A stretch of DNA of 64,000 bases, from NCBI GenBank assembly GCA_900754075.1, contig CAAEBN010000066.1:1-64000 (forward strand). The letters are read 5' to 3'. Made by a program: the position numbers and the translations under genes. Shown one piece after another: positions 44,350 through 52,921 of this stretch. The notes beneath the pieces were generated by a model. It made no database searches. It saw only the letters and a program-made list of their open reading frames with translations, and was not told the origin of the DNA. The stretch's first letter is position 1, and each line of letters opens with the position of its first letter. Source of the DNA: an uncultured Collinsella sp. (GTDB lineage Bacteria; Actinomycetota; Coriobacteriia; Coriobacteriales; Coriobacteriaceae).

Positions 44350-46040
44350 TCGTACCCGTTAAGTTTACCTACGCCTCGCGCGACCTGTGGTTCGACCCAC
44401 AGGATCTGGATATCCTCGAGGCCGATTATGCCATTTGCTCTACCGAGCGCGGAACCGAGATCGGCCTGGTCACGGCCGACCCCTTCGAGGTGCCGCTCGA
44501 CGAAATCGGTCAGCCGCTCAAGCCCGTGCTGCGCGTGGCGAGCGACATCGACCTGCAGCTTGCCGACGACCTGGCCATCCAGGGCGACGAGGCCATGGTC
44601 GACTTCCGCCGCCTGGTCAAGGAGCTCGACCTCGAGATGAAGCCGGTCGGCGTCGAGTACCTGTTCGGCGGCGAGAAGGCTGTGTTCTACTTTGCCGCCG
44701 AGGAGCGCGTCGATTTCCGCCAGCTCGTCAAGGACCTGTCCTCGACGCTGCACATTCGCGTCGACATGCGCCAGATCGGCGTGCGTGACGAGACCCGCCT
44801 GGTGGGCGGCTATGCCCAGTGCGGCCAGGAGCTCTGCTGCACGCGCTTTGGCGGACAGTTTGAGCCGGTTTCGATCCGCATGGCAAAAGAGCAGGACCTG
44901 CCGCTCAACTCGTCCAAGATTAGCGGCGTCTGTGGCCGCCTGATGTGCTGCCTGCGCTACGAGTTTGAGGCGTACAAGGACTTTAAGAGCCGCGCGCCCA
45001 AAAAGAAGACGCTTATCGACACGCCGCTTGGCAAGGCGCGCATCCAGGAATATGACACGCCGCGTGAGCAGCTGGTGTTGCGCCTGGAGAACGGCAAAGT
45101 CTTTAAGGTCAACCTGGCCGACATGACCTGCTCTGAGGGCTGCAAAAAGAAGGCCGCCGAGCAGGGCTGCAACTGCCGCCCCGACTGCGTGACGCGCGAT
45201 GTGCTCGAGCGCATCGAGTCGCCCGAGATGCGCTTGGCGCTTATGGAGCTCGACCGCGAGAACGGCGTCGACGTGGGCGATGGCCTGTCGAGCGCCGACC
45301 GTCTGGCGGGGACGACGATGCCCAAGCGCCGTCGCCGCGATGCGGACGCCGATACCCGTGCCGGTCAGAGCCAAGGCGAGGGTCGCGGCCGCGGTAAGGG
45401 TCGCGGCAAGGCCGAGGCACCCGAGGCCGAGGAGGCTGCCGGTGGACGTCGCCGCCGCAAGCGCTCGGGTTCGGGCGACGCCGGCGAGGCCGCTCCCGCA
45501 GGCAAGAACTCCTCCCGCGAGCGCGAGGCCCAGCAGCCCCAGCAGCAGAATCGCGGCGGTGGCATGAATCCCACGCGCCGTCGCCGCCGCCATTTGTCGA
45601 GCGAGGAGCGCGAGGACGCCTTCCGCGCCGCAGCCGCTCGCGAAGCCGGTGCCGCCCCCAAGGGTGGTTCGGGTTCCGATACGCCTGCCGACAAGGGTGG
45701 CAAGCATCGCAACGATGACGAGCGCGCCTCGCGTCCGCGTCGTCGCCATTCCTCGGGCACGCAGCAAAAGCCCTCGGTGCCCTCCGTGGCCGATCAGGTC
45801 TCGGATGGCGAGGTCAAGGTCACGCGCCGTCGCCCCGGAGATGGCGGAGGCGCGGCCGCCAAGGCCGCGCGCGGCGCTGCTCGCGACGAACACGAGTCGC
45901 GTGAAGATCGTGGTGGCGAGGGTTCGGCCGACCAGGGCCAGAAGCGCCGTCGCCGTCGTCGTTCCCGCAAGCCGCGTCAAGATGGTGGCGAGGGCTCGAC
46001 CCAAAACTCGTCCGCACCGCAACCGCCCACCGGCGAATAG
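44340..46040 (+). CDS. ricT: PSP1/RicT-like protein with long basic tail
   Basis: Member of the PSP1/YaaT (RicT) family; in Bacillus RicT is part of a complex that directs RNase Y-dependent RNA processing and other pathways. Residues 1-260 contain the PSP1 core: LVVPVKFTYASRDLWFDPQD, DFRQLVKDLSSTLHIRVDMRQIGVRDE, and a Cys-rich region (CGQELCCTRFGGQ and CGRLMCCLRYE) with conserved cysteines that bind a metal cluster. The remaining ~300 residues are low-complexity, Arg/Gly/Glu/Ser-rich and probably disordered and RNA-binding. That tail is far longer than in Bacillus. Fits the tmk-holB-ricT order. Confidence 0.88.
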   Translation: MPLVVPVKFTYASRDLWFDPQDLDILEADYAICSTERGTEIGLVTADPFEVPLDEIGQPLKPVLRVASDIDLQLADDLAIQGDEAMVDFRRLVKELDLEMKPVGVEYLFGGEKAVFYFAAEERVDFRQLVKDLSSTLHIRVDMRQIGVRDETRLVGGYAQCGQELCCTRFGGQFEPVSIRMAKEQDLPLNSSKISGVCGRLMCCLRYEFEAYKDFKSRAPKKKTLIDTPLGKARIQEYDTPREQLVLRLENGKVFKVNLADMTCSEGCKKKAAEQGCNCRPDCVTRDVLERIESPEMRLALMELDRENGVDVGDGLSSADRLAGTTMPKRRRRDADADTRAGQSQGEGRGRGKGRGKAEAPEAEEAAGGRRRRKRSGSGDAGEAAPAGKNSSREREAQQPQQQNRGGGMNPTRRRRRHLSSEEREDAFRAAAAREAGAAPKGGSGSDTPADKGGKHRNDDERASRPRRRHSSGTQQKPSVPSVADQVSDGEVKVTRRRPGDGGGAAAKAARGAARDEHESREDRGGEGSADQGQKRRRRRRSRKPRQDGGEGSTQNSSAPQPPTGE

Positions 46041-46104
46041 TGCCCGCAAACGGATTTAACCTGCCTGACCCCAAACGCGTCGGGGTACCATGACGCTGAA
46101 TCAA

Positions 46105-46138
46105 CAACCCTCCCTGCGACCGAGCGTAGGGAGGGTTG
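46105..46138 (+). promoter_or_regulatory. Hairpin that contains the comF ribosome site
   Basis: CAACCCTCCCT pairs with AGGGAGGGTTG (12-base loop). The 3' arm holds GGGAGGG, the only ribosome-site-like sequence before the GTG at 46143, and there is no T run. It may mask initiation of comF as well as, or instead of, ending the ricT transcript. Confidence 0.6.
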
Positions 46139-46142
46139 TGTC

Positions 46143-46949
46143 GTGAAGAGACATTTGAATGTGTTGGGATGCCTGAAAGGTGCCGACATCCTACCGTTTG
46201 CTGATGAATTGCTACCGTTTGCCGAGCGGGCGGCGCACGAGGCGCTTGAGGCGTTGTCGCCCACGCGATGCGCCGGCTGCGAGCGCGCCGGTGCGCTTAT
46301 TTGCCAAGACTGCCTGGCCGCGCTCACGCTCATCGATCCACGTTATAGCTGCATCCGATGCGGTGCCCCGTTTGGAGACTTGCTGTGCACCGAGTGCTCG
46401 GTCGAGGGTGCGTCTTCGGCGATGGCCGAAGCGCTCGACCGGTGCTTGGCATGTGCCGTTTACACGCATCCGCTGCCGCGGATCATTAAAGCGTACAAAG
46501 ACGCGGGCGAGCGACGCCTGGCGCCGTATCTGGCAGAGCTGCTATACGACACCGCCTTACATGCCCAGGTCGCGGCACCCGAACGCTGCGGCGGTGTGTT
46601 GTCCGGCGCCGATGCAGTGGTGTTTGTGCCCGCGACGTCGGCGGCGTTTCGGCGACGCGGCTTCGATCATATGGAAGCCATCGCGCGCCCATTTTGCGAG
46701 CTGTCGGGTGTTCCGCTGCTCGACGCCCTCGTTAAGTACGGCCATGGCGACCAGCGTGAACTCGGTCGTGAAGAACGCCGTGAACGTGCCCGAGGCATGT
46801 ACGAGACCGTTGAGGACGTGCGGGGCCGCCGCCTGCTGCTTATCGACGACGTTATCACCACGGGTGCGACGATGGCGGCGGCTTCGGCGGAACTCAAGCG
46901 CGCCGGTGCCGCGACCGTTGATGGCCTCGCTATCGCACGCGTTTGGTAG
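46143..46949 (+). CDS. comF: ComF-family phosphoribosyltransferase-like protein
   Basis: Related to the late competence protein ComFC. The 268 residues have an N-terminal zinc-ribbon (CAGCERAGALICQDC, then CIRCGAPFG...CTEC) and a phosphoribosyltransferase domain with VVFVPATSAAFRRRGFDHM and the PRPP loop LLLIDDVITTGATM. In Bacillus ComFC is used in DNA uptake; an enzymatic substrate is not known here. GTG start, with a hairpin-masked ribosome site (see 46105). The nuclease-like gene starts 11 bp after its stop. Confidence 0.88.
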   Translation: MKRHLNVLGCLKGADILPFADELLPFAERAAHEALEALSPTRCAGCERAGALICQDCLAALTLIDPRYSCIRCGAPFGDLLCTECSVEGASSAMAEALDRCLACAVYTHPLPRIIKAYKDAGERRLAPYLAELLYDTALHAQVAAPERCGGVLSGADAVVFVPATSAAFRRRGFDHMEAIARPFCELSGVPLLDALVKYGHGDQRELGREERRERARGMYETVEDVRGRRLLLIDDVITTGATMAAASAELKRAGAATVDGLAIARVW

Positions 46950-46960
46950 GGGTGATTCGT

Positions 46961-48070
46961 GTGGCGGTAAAGATTGAGCGGTGCAACGAGCCGACAGGCG
47001 AACAGCTAGCGGCTTCCATAATCCTAACAGGCGCCTCGGCGCTACGCATGATGCGCGCCGAGCGCCGGCAGATGGGCTACATCGGCTGGAAGGACCTTGA
47101 GCCCGAGGAGGAGCGCCGCGTGCTGCACGCATCGTCTCCCTCGGCCGAGGACATCTATCTTCCCGATTTGGTGCGGATCGGGGCCAAAAGCGGCGAGGTG
47201 CAAGAAGATCTGTGCTTGCTGGTGGGGTCTGCGGCGCAGCGCCGCCGCATGCCTGGCGTGGGCTGGTCCGTGTGTTTCGGGTTGCCTGCCGGCTCGATTC
47301 TAGAGGTGGAACCGGGGGTGTACAGCCTATCTCCCGAGGCCCTTTGTGTTGCCGTCGCCCGCGAGGTCGGCTGTATCCAGGCGTTTGCCCTGGCCCAGGA
47401 ACTGTGTTCCAAGATTTCACTGAGCGATCGCGGGAAGTATCTGCCTCCCTACACCTCACCTGTTGCGAATAGACTTGTAAAGGACAAGGACCAACCGGCA
47501 GACGTGGGCTACTTTGAAGTCGAGCCGGTGTTGACGCCCGATCGCCTGACAGATTACCTCGCGGCATGCAAGGGGAGTGCGGCCAAACAACTGCGGCGGC
47601 TGTGTCCCTATCTGTCGGAAAACCTGCGCTCACCCATGGAGTGCATCATGCTTGCCATGTTTTCGCTTCCGTTTTCCTATGGCGGATTTGCCTGCGGTCC
47701 CTTTAAGACCGACTACAAGATCGAGTTCGATGACCGCGCGCAGGCAATCTCGGGGATGCCCCATGCAGTTTGCGATGCATATCAGGAGGCAGCCCGGTTT
47801 GACCTTGAATACAACGGTGAGCTGGGCCATTCCTCCCGGAGGGGGCGTATCCATGATGAAAAACGCAACACGGGCTTGATTACTATGGGAATCGAGGTCG
47901 CGACGGTCAATAACGAGATACTTTGCGACATGGAGGCAATGGAGGCACTCGCATGGCGCATCCACCAGCGTATGCGAAAGCGGTACCGGAATCGTGTCGA
48001 TGCCCGCAGGAAGAAGCAAGAGGCGCTGCTTAACACGCTGCGGGCGTGTTTTGGGCTTAAGCCGGTCTAA
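46961..48070 (+). CDS. Putative PD-(D/E)XK endonuclease-like protein
   Basis: I do not recognise the N-terminal ~265 residues. The C-terminal part (about 279-345) has the pattern of DUF559/Vsr-type nucleases: RFDLEYNGELGHSSRRG, then HDEKRNTGLITMGIEVATV, then a helical end. The D-x-E-Y-N-G core plus the distal D-x-x-R-x-x-x-L and G-I-x-V match the PD-(D/E)XK metal site, so a DNA-cutting or DNA-binding role is a reasonable guess. Length 369 residues from GTG 46961 (GGTAGGGG 9 bp upstream); GTG 46952 or an overlapping TTG at 46943 are alternatives. It follows comF closely and precedes an AT-rich inverted-repeat element. Confidence 0.6.
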   Translation: MAVKIERCNEPTGEQLAASIILTGASALRMMRAERRQMGYIGWKDLEPEEERRVLHASSPSAEDIYLPDLVRIGAKSGEVQEDLCLLVGSAAQRRRMPGVGWSVCFGLPAGSILEVEPGVYSLSPEALCVAVAREVGCIQAFALAQELCSKISLSDRGKYLPPYTSPVANRLVKDKDQPADVGYFEVEPVLTPDRLTDYLAACKGSAAKQLRRLCPYLSENLRSPMECIMLAMFSLPFSYGGFACGPFKTDYKIEFDDRAQAISGMPHAVCDAYQEAARFDLEYNGELGHSSRRGRIHDEKRNTGLITMGIEVATVNNEILCDMEAMEALAWRIHQRMRKRYRNRVDARRKKQEALLNTLRACFGLKPV

Positions 48071-48105
48071 TTCGCGTCGAAAATAGGGGGTTAATCATAT
48101 GCCCT

Positions 48106-48320
48106 GGCCAAAATATGGCAAATATGAGTACTGTCACTAAATCAGTAACAGCAAAATCAAGGAATTTAGGACTCGGAGGCGTCGTAAAGTAAGAAGATAA
48201 TAAACAAATGTAGAATAACTAAGCATCAGGTTGGCGACACTGAGCGCAAAATCTGTCCGAGAGGCCAAAATTGTCTGCTACTAAATTGGTAACAGTACTC
48301 ATATTTGCTATTTTTTGGCC
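48106..48320. repeat. AT-rich inverted-repeat element with paired MSTVT mini-ORFs
   Basis: Two ~52-bp imperfect arms (left 48106-48158, right 48267-48320) share GGCCAAAA, the exact 17-mer GCAAATATGAGTACTGT, and more. A ~110-bp AT-rich spacer separates them. Each arm carries the start of a tiny open frame beginning Met-Ser-Thr-Val-Thr: 48124-48192 on the plus strand (22 aa) and 48219-48302 on the minus strand (27 aa), facing each other. Neither has a ribosome site. The base composition stands out against the GC-rich flanks. Confidence 0.8.
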
Positions 48321-48321
48321 A

Positions 48322-48369
48322 CGGCACCCTGAGACGGGTGCCCCGGAGCTCCCCGTAGGGGAGCTCCGG
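48322..48369. repeat. Two adjoining hairpins
   Basis: GGCACCC/GGGTGCC and CCGGAGCTCCCC/GGGGAGCTCCGG follow each other directly after the inverted-repeat element. No T run follows; function unknown. Confidence 0.65.
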
Positions 48370-48442
48370 GCTTCATGGGGGCACGAATAGTCCGCTCCGA
48401 CCTGCAAAATCTGTGCTCACGGTGCGAATGACGCCCCTAACC

Positions 48443-48471
48443 TTAAACTTTAGCTTGAACTTAGCTATAAT
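48443..48471 (+). promoter_or_regulatory. Possible promoter of the solute-binding lipoprotein gene
   Basis: A perfect -10 TATAAT (48466-48471) has a weak -35 (TTAAAC, 17-bp spacing). The mRNA would have a ~325-base leader before the start at 48803; that leader has no recognised gene or riboswitch. Confidence 0.5.
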
Positions 48472-48802
48472 GCGCTACGTTCCTGCCAGGCTGTGGTTGC
48501 GGACGGACGAAATGTCCATCCTAGTCCAAGACAGACGCGGTCAAAGGGATCCACGTAAGCGACCGCGTGCGCGCGGCGCGATCATGGCGCGTCCTAGATG
48601 TAAGCCGCACCGTCCGTTCTACTTTCTTTGGGGCAATACCGCCTCGCGGGCGAGCGGGCCAGTCGTGAAGGTGGCTACGGCCTCCCGAGCAAACACCCCG
48701 GTGCGCAAGTGTGGGGTCAAATACCAGGTCAGCTGGTGGGAACAACCCGTTATTCCGCGCAACGCACGGATTGTATACGACACAGAAGGCAGGGTAGTGG
48801 AC

Positions 48803-49813
48803 ATGGTGAGGGGCAGCTTGATGCACGCGGCTCGGTTAGGCGCTGGGACCGCGGCGGTCATTGCCGTATTGGGTTTGAGCGGATGCGCGTTCAACCCACT
48901 GTCCACGTTCACGACACCCACGATTGACCAGATCGAGCGCGAGACCGTTACCCCTACGGTGTCGGACGATGCCCTGGTCACTCCCGGTACCCTGACGGTT
49001 GCCCTCGATACCTCCGATGCCCCGCAGGCCATGCAGGGCGCCGATGGCAACCTCACGGGCTATGCAGTTGACGCTGCCCGCGCCCTTGCAAGCCGCATGG
49101 GCCTCAAGGTTGCCTTCGTCGATGCGTCTTCTGCCGATTCCGCGCTTGGTGACAAAAAGGCCGACATCTTCATTGGCGACATCAATTCCACGGATGGTGA
49201 CATCAGCACGCTTGGTACTTGCCTGTACGACGCTGCGGCAGTGTTCGGAAAGACGAGCGACGGCGAGTCGCTGAGCGTTTCCACCGAAACGCTTAACGCC
49301 GCTACCCTGGGCGTTCAGACCTCTTCGGCCTCGCAGGAAGCGCTCGCCAAGCAGAGCATCACGGCCAACCAAAAGACCTTCTCCAACATCAACGAGTGCT
49401 TTGAGGCGCTCGAGTCCGGCGAGATCGACTACGTGATTTGCGATTCCACGGCCGGCGGCTACCTTGCGCGCCTGATGAGCCAGATCTCTTACGTCGGCGC
49501 GCTCGAGACACCCTCGACGCTCGGCGTCGCGGGCCTCGCGGCCAACGATGAGCTATGCCGTGCCGTGAGCGATGCCCTCGACGGTATCACGGTCGATGGC
49601 ACGCTCGAGGCGGTCCACTCCGTCTGGTACGGTACGATGCCCTATGACCTCACCACCAAGACGGTCTCGGGCGCCGACGTGCAGTCGACCGACACCGGAT
49701 CCAGCGAGTCCGCATCCTCCGATTCGAGCAGCGAGGGCGCAAACTCCGAGGACAAATCGTCCAGCCAGGAAGCCACCATCACCGACGACGACATTAACAA
49801 ACTCAATAGCTAG
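48803..49813 (+). CDS. Amino-acid ABC transporter-type solute-binding lipoprotein
   Basis: A family 3 extracellular binding protein of 336 residues. The signal peptide (MVRGSLMHAARLGAGTAAVIAVLG then LSGC lipobox, Cys near residue 29) anchors it outside. The core shows LTVALDTSDAPQAM, GNLTGYAVDAARALASRMGLKVAFVD, DIFIGDI and the second-lobe SGEIDYVICDSTAGGYLA. A Ser/Asp/Glu-rich tail of ~45 residues ends it. Ligand unknown, probably a polar amino acid. No permease or ATPase genes are next to it. The start is ATG 48803; an open frame runs further upstream. Confidence 0.85.
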   Translation: MVRGSLMHAARLGAGTAAVIAVLGLSGCAFNPLSTFTTPTIDQIERETVTPTVSDDALVTPGTLTVALDTSDAPQAMQGADGNLTGYAVDAARALASRMGLKVAFVDASSADSALGDKKADIFIGDINSTDGDISTLGTCLYDAAAVFGKTSDGESLSVSTETLNAATLGVQTSSASQEALAKQSITANQKTFSNINECFEALESGEIDYVICDSTAGGYLARLMSQISYVGALETPSTLGVAGLAANDELCRAVSDALDGITVDGTLEAVHSVWYGTMPYDLTTKTVSGADVQSTDTGSSESASSDSSSEGANSEDKSSSQEATITDDDINKLNS

Positions 49814-49879
49814 TTATTGCTAGGGGTGTTGTCTCCTATACGTTGGAAAGGACACCTCTTCACGGTTTCAACACGCACT

Positions 49880-49918
49880 GCCGGGCTTTCCCAACAGGAG
49901 AGCCCGGCTTTTTCGTTT
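49880..49918 (+). terminator. Terminator of the solute-binding protein gene
   Basis: GCCGGGCT(TTCC) pairs with (GGAG)AGCCCGGC, then TTTTTCGTTT. Confidence 0.85.
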
Positions 49919-50130
49919 CCGTAAAACCAGCAGGTCAAAGACATTTTTTAAGTACCAAACCAAAGTCGCCGTCGCCCTCCTATAGCGCACTTTGCCACAG
50001 AAAAGTGCGAGACTTCGGTATGCGGTACCAAGCAATCGTTATTCGGGTCTTTAGGAATCCGCGTGATTAAATGCACGGCAATGGGTACATAGCCAGTACA
50101 GTAAGTCCCCGAGGCAGATTGGAGCCACGT

Positions 50131-50715
50131 ATGGATATCAAGGTTTCTGGACGCAAGACGACGGTAACCGATGCTCTGCGTGCGCATGTGGATGAGAAGA
50201 TCGGCGAGGCGCTCAAGGTTTTCGATATCGAGCCCATGACGGTCGACGTTGTACTTCGCTATGAGAAGAACCCCTCGAACCCCAACCCGGCAATCGTCGA
50301 GGTTACGGTTCGTGCCCGCGGTTCGGTGATTCGCGTTGCCGAGCACGGTGCAGATATGTACGCCGCCATCGACCTCTCCGCCGATAAGGTCACCCGCCAG
50401 CTGCGCAAGTTCAAGACCAAGGTCGTGGATAACCGCCAGGGCGGTGCCAGCGCGGCGGATGTCGCACCGGTCGAGCGCGTCGAGGATCTGGCTGACCTGC
50501 TGCTGCCCGAGGAGGAGGACGACCTGCTCGTCCGCGAGAAGGTCATCGACGTCACCCCGATGACTGAGGAGCAGGCGCTGGTGCAGACCGATCTGCTGGG
50601 CCACGACTTCTACGTGTTCGAGAACGCGACGACTGGCCTCATCAATGTGGTGTATCACCGTAAGAATGGTGGATATGGCATCATCAAGCCCCGTATCGAA
50701 ACACTTGACGAGTAA
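50131..50715 (+). CDS. hpf: Ribosome hibernation-promoting factor (long form)
   Basis: Binds the small ribosomal subunit in stationary phase; the long form also drives 100S dimers. The 194 residues have the HPF/RaiA N-terminal domain (MDIKVSGRKTTVTDALRAHVDEKI, then AEHGADMYAAIDLSADKVTRQLRKFK) and, after an acidic linker, a C-terminal domain (VIDVTPMTEEQALVQTDLLGHDFYVFENATTGLINVVYHRKNGGYGIIKP), typical for long HPF. TTGGAG precedes ATG 50131. Upstream 200 bp hold only a small hairpin (CGCACTT/AAGTGCG). Confidence 0.95.
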   Translation: MDIKVSGRKTTVTDALRAHVDEKIGEALKVFDIEPMTVDVVLRYEKNPSNPNPAIVEVTVRARGSVIRVAEHGADMYAAIDLSADKVTRQLRKFKTKVVDNRQGGASAADVAPVERVEDLADLLLPEEEDDLLVREKVIDVTPMTEEQALVQTDLLGHDFYVFENATTGLINVVYHRKNGGYGIIKPRIETLDE

Positions 50716-50744
50716 AATACGTTAACTTGCATGAGTTAACGGCC

Positions 50745-50777
50745 GGCGGTCATCCCATGCGGATGGCCGCCTTTTTT
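50745..50777 (+). terminator. Terminator of hpf
   Basis: GGCGGTCATCC / GGATGGCCGCC stem (loop CATGC) followed by TTTTTT. A small inverted repeat GTTAAC...GTTAAC stands just before it. Confidence 0.9.
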
Positions 50778-50795
50778 ACGTAAGGAGTCGCTTTG

Positions 50796-51749
50796 ATGGA
50801 CAAGGCTGCATCTACCGGCCATTCTGACCGCTGCCGCATCGTCGTCGATACCTGCTGCGACTTTAGCCCCGAGGTCGCCGCGAACCTCGATGTCGATATC
50901 TTGGGCTTCCCCTTCATTATCGATGGCGAGGAGCGCACGGACGATATCTGGTCGAGCATGAGCCCCAAGGAGTTCTACGACCGCATGCGCGCCGGCGCTC
51001 GCGTGTCTACCTCCGCCGTGTCGCTCGGTCGCTATATCGAGTTCTTTACCGAGTGCGCCAAAGAGGGCACGCCCACGGTCTACCTGTGCTTTACCTCGGC
51101 GCTGTCGTCGAGCTACAACTCCGCGTGCCAGGCAGCAGATGCTGTGCGCGCCGAGTATCCCGATTTTGAGCTGTACGTGGTCGACAACGCTCTGCCCTGT
51201 GCAACCGGCGCGCTCTTGGCGCTCGAGGCCGTGCGCCAGCGCTCGGCGGGACTGACCGCCAAGCAGCTGGTCGACTGGGCAAACGAGGCAAAGACCTACG
51301 TCCACGGCTACTTTACGCTCGAGAGCTTCGACGCACTGGCTGCCGGCGGCCGCATTCCGCCCGCGGCGGCACAGCTCACGGCAAAGCTCGATGTCAAGCC
51401 CGAGCTCTCCTACGACCTTGCCGGCTCGCTGTCGCTGATTGGCGTCAACCGCGGCCGCAAGAAGGCGCTCAAGTCCATTCTCAAGTCGTTCCGCGAGAAC
51501 TACGTGCCCGACCGCACCATGCCCATCGCCATCATGACGGCCGATGCCGAAAAGGACGGCGACTGGCTCGAAGCCGCCATCCGCAAGGAGGAGGGCTGCG
51601 CCGACGTCACGATCATTCGCAGCTCCGTGGGTCCCACCATTGGCTCGCACGTGGGCCCCGGCATGGTGGCCTGCGCGTTTTGGGGCAAGAACCGCGCCGA
51701 CAAGGCGTCGCTTTCCGACCGTATCGCCCGCCGCGTGCGCGGTCAGTAG
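50796..51749 (+). CDS. DegV family fatty-acid-binding protein
   Basis: A 317-residue protein of the DegV fold that binds fatty acids and feeds fatty acid kinase in Firmicutes. CRIVVDTCCDFSPEVA replaces the usual VVTDSTSDLP region; TSAVSLGRYIEFF, CFTSALSSSYNSA and VVDNALPCATGALLALEA are family blocks, followed by the KLDVKPELS and RGRKKALK motifs. TAAGGAG lies 8 bp before the ATG. It lies between hpf and the oxidoreductase gene. Confidence 0.88.
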   Translation: MDKAASTGHSDRCRIVVDTCCDFSPEVAANLDVDILGFPFIIDGEERTDDIWSSMSPKEFYDRMRAGARVSTSAVSLGRYIEFFTECAKEGTPTVYLCFTSALSSSYNSACQAADAVRAEYPDFELYVVDNALPCATGALLALEAVRQRSAGLTAKQLVDWANEAKTYVHGYFTLESFDALAAGGRIPPAAAQLTAKLDVKPELSYDLAGSLSLIGVNRGRKKALKSILKSFRENYVPDRTMPIAIMTADAEKDGDWLEAAIRKEEGCADVTIIRSSVGPTIGSHVGPGMVACAFWGKNRADKASLSDRIARRVRGQ

Positions 51750-51836
51750 GCAAGTAACGCAGCCCCAACTACAGCCCAAACGCTGGCATCGAGTATTCAA
51801 CCTGGTAACAACACCCAACCCAAAAGGAAAGGTTTC

Positions 51837-52916
51837 ATGGCAAACAAGCTCTCCGTCGCATTTATCGGCACCGGAATTATGGGTGCCCCCATCGCCGGCC
51901 ACATTCTGGACGCCGGCTATCCCGTCACGGTCAACAACCGCACCAAGTCCAAGGCTGCCGCGCTTATCGAGCGCGGTGCCACCTGGGCCGATACGCCGGC
52001 CGAGGCCGTGGCGAACGCCGATGTCGTCTTTACCATGGTGGGCTATCCCTCCGAGGTCGAGGAACTCTACCTGGCGGGCGACGGCCTGCTCGCGTGCACT
52101 AAGCCCGGCGCGGTCCTGATCGACCTCACCACGAGCTCGCCCGAGCTGGCGCGCGACATTGCCGAGGCCGCCCAGGTTTCCGGCCGCATGGCGTTTGACT
52201 GCCCTGTCACCGGCGGCGAGTCGGGCGCTATCGCCGGCACGCTCACGGCTATCGTGGGCGCCACCGAGAACGACATCGCTCCGGTTCGCGATATCCTTTC
52301 CACCTTTGCGGCCAACATCTGCTGCTTCGACGGCGCCGGCAAGGGCCAGGCTGCCAAGCTCGCCAACCAGGTGTCGCTGGGCGCCTGCATGGTCGGCATG
52401 GCAGACGCCATGGCATTTGCCGAGCTGAGCGGCCTTGACCTGGAGAAGACCCGCCAGATGATCCTGGGCGGTACCGGCAAGTCCGGTGCCATGGAGAGCC
52501 TGGCTCCCAAGGCGCTCGACGGCGACTACAAGCCCGGCTTTATGGTCGAGCACTTCATTAAGGACCTGCGCCTGGCGCTCGCCTACGCCGATGACCGCGA
52601 GCTCGCGCTGCCCGGCGCCGACGTCGCCTTTACGCTCTACGACATGCTCGACGCCATCGGTGGTGCCAAGCTGGGCACCCAGGCCATCACGGTACTCTAC
52701 AAGGAGGAGGCCGACGCCATCGCCGCCGGTCTGGACTGGTCGCAGTATCGTCCCGAGGAGCATGGCGCTCACGAGGACGGCTGCGGTTGCGGCGAGCACG
52801 GCGACGACCATGAGTGCGGTTGCGGTCACCATCACGGCGAGGACCACGAGTGCTGCGGCGGTCACGACCACGATGACGGCCACGAGTGCTGCTGCGGCCA
52901 CCATCACGGGGAGTAG
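51837..52916 (+). CDS. 3-hydroxyisobutyrate dehydrogenase-family oxidoreductase with His/Cys-rich tail
   Basis: NAD(P)-dependent beta-hydroxyacid dehydrogenase (2-hydroxy-3-oxopropionate reductase / GarR-like). Residues 1-305 have FIGTGIMGAPIAGHILDAGY, the substrate site DCPVTGGESGA and the catalytic Lys in GKGQAAKLANQ. The last 51 residues (309-359) are an extra tail with 14 His and 9 Cys, in repeats of the form HECxCGHHHGE. Such a tail is not part of the family and looks like a metal-binding module for Ni, Zn or Cu. AAAGGAAAGG precedes the ATG. Confidence 0.88.
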   Translation: MANKLSVAFIGTGIMGAPIAGHILDAGYPVTVNNRTKSKAAALIERGATWADTPAEAVANADVVFTMVGYPSEVEELYLAGDGLLACTKPGAVLIDLTTSSPELARDIAEAAQVSGRMAFDCPVTGGESGAIAGTLTAIVGATENDIAPVRDILSTFAANICCFDGAGKGQAAKLANQVSLGACMVGMADAMAFAELSGLDLEKTRQMILGGTGKSGAMESLAPKALDGDYKPGFMVEHFIKDLRLALAYADDRELALPGADVAFTLYDMLDAIGGAKLGTQAITVLYKEEADAIAAGLDWSQYRPEEHGAHEDGCGCGEHGDDHECGCGHHHGEDHECCGGHDHDDGHECCCGHHHGE

Positions 52917-52921
52917 CGCCC

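Noticed and set aside
48124..48302. MSTVT mini-ORFs as real genes
   Set aside because: No ribosome site; the shared start is a consequence of the inverted repeat. Kept only as an observation.
48413..48802. N-terminal extension of the solute-binding lipoprotein
   Set aside because: The 130 upstream residues are Arg-rich and precede an ordinary lipoprotein signal that should be at the N-terminus.
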